Positions 5,360 to 7,076 of a stretch of 7,076 nucleotides of DNA are shown here, piece by piece; within the stretch, counting starts at the first letter, position 1; every line of letters starts with the position of its first letter. Made by a program: the position numbers and the translations under genes. Origin of the DNA: Heteroruminococcus sp964369885 (GTDB lineage: Bacteria > Bacillota > Clostridia > Oscillospirales > Ruminococcaceae). Under the pieces are notes generated by a model. The model was not told where the DNA came from, ran no database searches, and saw only the letters and a list, made by a program, of their open reading frames with translations. The stretch is taken from NCBI GenBank assembly GCA_964369885.1, contig CAYJGQ010000105.1, positions 1 to 7,076 on the forward strand, read 5' to 3'.

Positions 5360-6499
5360 ATGAAGGTTTATGCAGACTACGCCGCCACCACTCCGGTGGC
5401 CGATGAGGTGCTGCGGGATATGCTCCCCTATTTTGGCGAGATGTTTTATAACCCCTCGGGACTTTATAGCGGTGGGGCACAGGCCAAATCATCCATTGAG
5501 CAGTCTCGCAAAATTTTGGCCGACTACCTTGCCTGCAAACCCGATGAAGTAATATTTACAAGTGGTGGCACCGAGGCCGATAACCTGGCCCTTGTGGGGG
5601 TTATGCGTGGGCTTGAGGCAGCTGGCAAAACCCACCTTATTATCTCCTCGGTAGAGCATCATGCCGTGGGCGAGTGCGCCGCCGCGCTGGAAAAGCAGGG
5701 TTTTTCCCTCACGGTGCTGCCCTGTGATGCACAGGGTATTGTACAGCCTTCGGCGCTACAATGCGCCATGACCCCCGCAACGGGGCTTGTGTCTATTATG
5801 TGGGCAAACAACGAAACAGGTGCGTTACAGCCCATACAGGAATTATGTAGCATAGCCCATGCCGCAGGCGGGCTATTTCATACCGATGCCGTGCAGGCAC
5901 TTGGCAGTGTGGACATTGATCTTGAAAAAACGCCTGTAGATTTGCTCTCGCTTTCGGCCCACAAAATATATGGGCCAAAGGGTGTGGGGGCACTTTTTGT
6001 GCGCAGTGGCACCCCTCTGCTCCCCTGTCAACACGGTGGACAACAGGAATTACACCGCCGTGGTGGCACCGAAAACACCCCTGCCATAGTGGGTTTTGGC
6101 AGTGCTATTAATCTGCTCATTGCAGAAAAATCTGCGCGCCGCCAGCACCTATGCGGTCTTACATCGGCTCTGCGCAGTGGTCTTTGCGCCCTTGCAGACG
6201 CTCGGATAAACACCCCGGAACGCGGGGCAATTCCCGGGGTGGTAAATGTGAGTTTTAAGAATATAGAGGCCGAACCGCTGATGATACGCCTTGGCATGGC
6301 CGGCATAATGGCCTCCATGGGCTCGGCCTGCAACTCCCAAAGTGTTGAGCCATCCCATGTGTTAAAGGCCATGGCGGTTGCACCCGATTACATCAGAGGT
6401 AGCCTGCGCCTCTCGCTTGGCAGAGGTAGCACCCTGCAGGAGGTTGAGTATATTTTGGAAACACTGGCCGACATCCTGCCACGAATAAATAAGGGATAG
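5360..6499 (+). CDS. nifS: Cysteine desulfurase, NifS/IscS family (pyridoxal-phosphate dependent)
   Basis: This 379-residue enzyme removes sulfur from cysteine, giving alanine and an enzyme-bound persulfide for Fe-S clusters or thiolation. Visible landmarks are YADYAATTPV at 4-13, TSGGTEADNLAL at 67-78, SVEHHAV at 97-103 with His100 stacking on the cofactor, WANNETGALQPI at 148-159, HTDAVQALG at 174-182, the Schiff-base lysine 202 in SLSAHKIYGPKG, RRGGTEN at 233-239, and catalytic Cys324 in GSACNSQSVEPSHVL. All catalytic positions are present. ATG 5360 is preferred over the in-frame GTG 5351, which lies inside the GGGGTGG ribosome-binding sequence (5347-5353). It lies 36 nt after the second IIB without a clear terminator, so co-transcription is possible. 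No IscU, ThiI or MnmA partner is in view. The short insert and the NSQSVEPS loop suggest a NifS-like or accessory desulfurase; the symbol reflects family only. Confidence 0.88.
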   Translation: MKVYADYAATTPVADEVLRDMLPYFGEMFYNPSGLYSGGAQAKSSIEQSRKILADYLACKPDEVIFTSGGTEADNLALVGVMRGLEAAGKTHLIISSVEHHAVGECAAALEKQGFSLTVLPCDAQGIVQPSALQCAMTPATGLVSIMWANNETGALQPIQELCSIAHAAGGLFHTDAVQALGSVDIDLEKTPVDLLSLSAHKIYGPKGVGALFVRSGTPLLPCQHGGQQELHRRGGTENTPAIVGFGSAINLLIAEKSARRQHLCGLTSALRSGLCALADARINTPERGAIPGVVNVSFKNIEAEPLMIRLGMAGIMASMGSACNSQSVEPSHVLKAMAVAPDYIRGSLRLSLGRGSTLQEVEYILETLADILPRINKG

Positions 6500-6760
6500 C
6501 ATTGGCAAAGGTAATACGTTTACTCCCCCATTAATTTAGGCAAACACCACCAAGCTTTCAGGGTGGTTTATATACTCAGAAAGGTTATTTATCAAAATAG
6601 CTTTTAAGGCAGTGGCTGCAAAAATATAGGGTTATTTTACTAAGCGCTACAATTTTTTTCGCACCTTGCTCAGCTACAATCACCCCAGTGTTTATGCGCT
6701 TTTTTGTGTTTTTATTCTCCCTGAGCTAAAGCATTTTTACCCCTTTTGGAATTTTTTGTC
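6500..6760. other. AT-rich intergenic region with no recognised gene
   Basis: No credible reading frame with a ribosome binding site was seen on either strand. ACCACC (6546-6551) pairs with GGTGGT (6562-6567), followed by TTATATA; this is a possible weak terminator for the desulfurase gene. AAGCGC near 6641-6646 and GCGCTT near 6698-6703 (followed by TTTTG) are complementary but more than 50 nt apart. GCTCAG and CTGAGC (around 6669 and 6721) form another distant pair. Confidence 0.4.
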
Positions 6761-6790
6761 TTGACATTTTTATGTGTATATGATTATAAT
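6761..6790 (+). promoter_or_regulatory. Consensus sigma-A promoter of the T-box transcription unit
   Basis: TTGACA (6761-6766) and TATAAT (6785-6790) both match consensus perfectly, with an 18-bp spacer. The start point should fall near 6797, placing the T-box stem I at the very 5' end of the RNA, as usual. Confidence 0.88.
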
Positions 6791-6798
6791 ATACAAAA

Positions 6799-7067
6799 CC
6801 GATGAAGCGGAGATTAAACCAAAGGCGCACTCACAGAGAGTCGGGGGTAGCTGGGAACCCGATAGGAAAGCGAATTGGCAAATGGACCGCTGAGGGCGGG
6901 GTGAACGGGAGTTTTCCTAAGTATCCTACGACGTGAGCTCACGTTACAGAGCGAGGGGTGTGTTGGCACTCCCAAGAGAGGTCGCACTTAGTGTGACAAA
7001 CAAGGTGGCACCGCAGATTGCTTTTAGCGTCTGTCCTTGATTTTATATCAGGGATGGGCGTTTTTTT
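6799..7067 (+). promoter_or_regulatory. T-box leader (tRNA-sensing riboswitch), predicted tryptophan
   Basis: Stem I: GCGG (6807-6810) with CCGC (6887-6890), CCAA (6819-6822) with TTGG (6875-6878), CGC (6826-6828) with GCG (6870-6872), and TCGGG (6841-6845) with CCCGA (6858-6862). GATGAA (6801-6806) and TGA (6891-6893) form the kink-turn, and AGAGAG is at 6835-6840. The 3' side of the specifier loop is CAAATGGA; TGG (6883-6885) followed by A sits at the codon position, predicting tRNA-Trp. Other hairpins are ACGTG/CACGT (6931-6944) and GTCGCAC/GTGTGAC (6981-6997). The T-box AAGGTGGCACCGC is at 7002-7014. In the antiterminator, CAAGG (7001-7005) pairs with CCTTG (7035-7039) and GCAGA (7013-7017) with TCTGT (7030-7034), with the bulge TGGCACC between. 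TGGC would pair with an acceptor end GCCA, as in tRNA-Trp. Uncharged tRNA should allow read-through into a gene beyond the window, plausibly for tryptophan synthesis, charging or uptake. Confidence 0.92.
7028..7067 (+). terminator. Regulated intrinsic terminator of the T-box leader
   Basis: The arms 7028-7041 and 7047-7060 form 14 consecutive pairs (several G-U) around the loop TTTAT, followed by seven T residues (7061-7067). The 5' arm contains the bases that pair with the T-box sequence in the antiterminator, so the two structures exclude each other. Confidence 0.9.
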
Positions 7068-7076
7068 GTTTTTAAA

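Noticed and set aside
6028..6372. Antisense reading frames over the desulfurase and other genes
   Set aside because: They lack ribosome binding sites and recognisable motifs and lie opposite strongly conserved coding sequence, so they are shadows.
6892..6899. GGC or GGG glycine specifier in the T-box (GAGGGC following CTGA)
   Set aside because: This segment lies below the GCGG/CCGC helix and kink-turn, outside the specifier loop, and the TGGC bulge does not suit glycine tRNA.

Overview
The window looks like a chromosomal segment of a Gram-positive anaerobe, most likely Clostridia and possibly an Oscillospirales-type gut bacterium. This is inferred from the T-box leader, GGAGG-type ribosome binding sites, SorC/GatABC-type PTS genes and a structured GC-rich intergenic repeat. 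No species can be named. All seven protein genes are on the + strand. No tRNA, rRNA, CRISPR array or transposase was seen.

Layout: 1-113 is a GC-rich block of consecutive hairpins, resembling a REP-type intergenic element. Next come a perfect operator-like palindrome (139-152), a good sigma-A promoter (183-211) and a 5' leader with a strong hairpin (253-281). These precede a uroporphyrinogen-decarboxylase-superfamily gene of the MtaA/CmuA-like methyltransferase type (346-1473). After an inverted repeat and a hairpin comes a SorC-family sugar-responsive regulator (1634-2590). The next intergenic region carries a 17-nt exact copy of the sequence around the upstream palindrome (2671-2687). A galactitol-type PTS follows: IIB (2772-3086), IIC (3200-4456), a strong intrinsic terminator (4472-4504), IIA (4533-5000) and a second, divergent IIB (5027-5323). 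A NifS/IscS-family cysteine desulfurase follows closely (5360-6499). The window ends with a consensus promoter and a complete T-box leader (about 6799-7067). Its regulated gene lies beyond the right edge.

How the parts may work together: the shared operator suggests that the SorC regulator controls both the URO-D-like gene and the PTS operon. The PTS would import and phosphorylate an unknown polyol or sugar, and the phosphorylated product may be the regulator's ligand. No polyol-phosphate dehydrogenase, kinase or aldolase is present. The URO-D-like enzyme is therefore the only catabolic candidate in the window, and this is the least explained and most interesting part. The T-box reads as tryptophan-responsive from two independent positions (specifier TGG and antiterminator bulge TGGC). 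It belongs to the next transcription unit, not to the PTS system.
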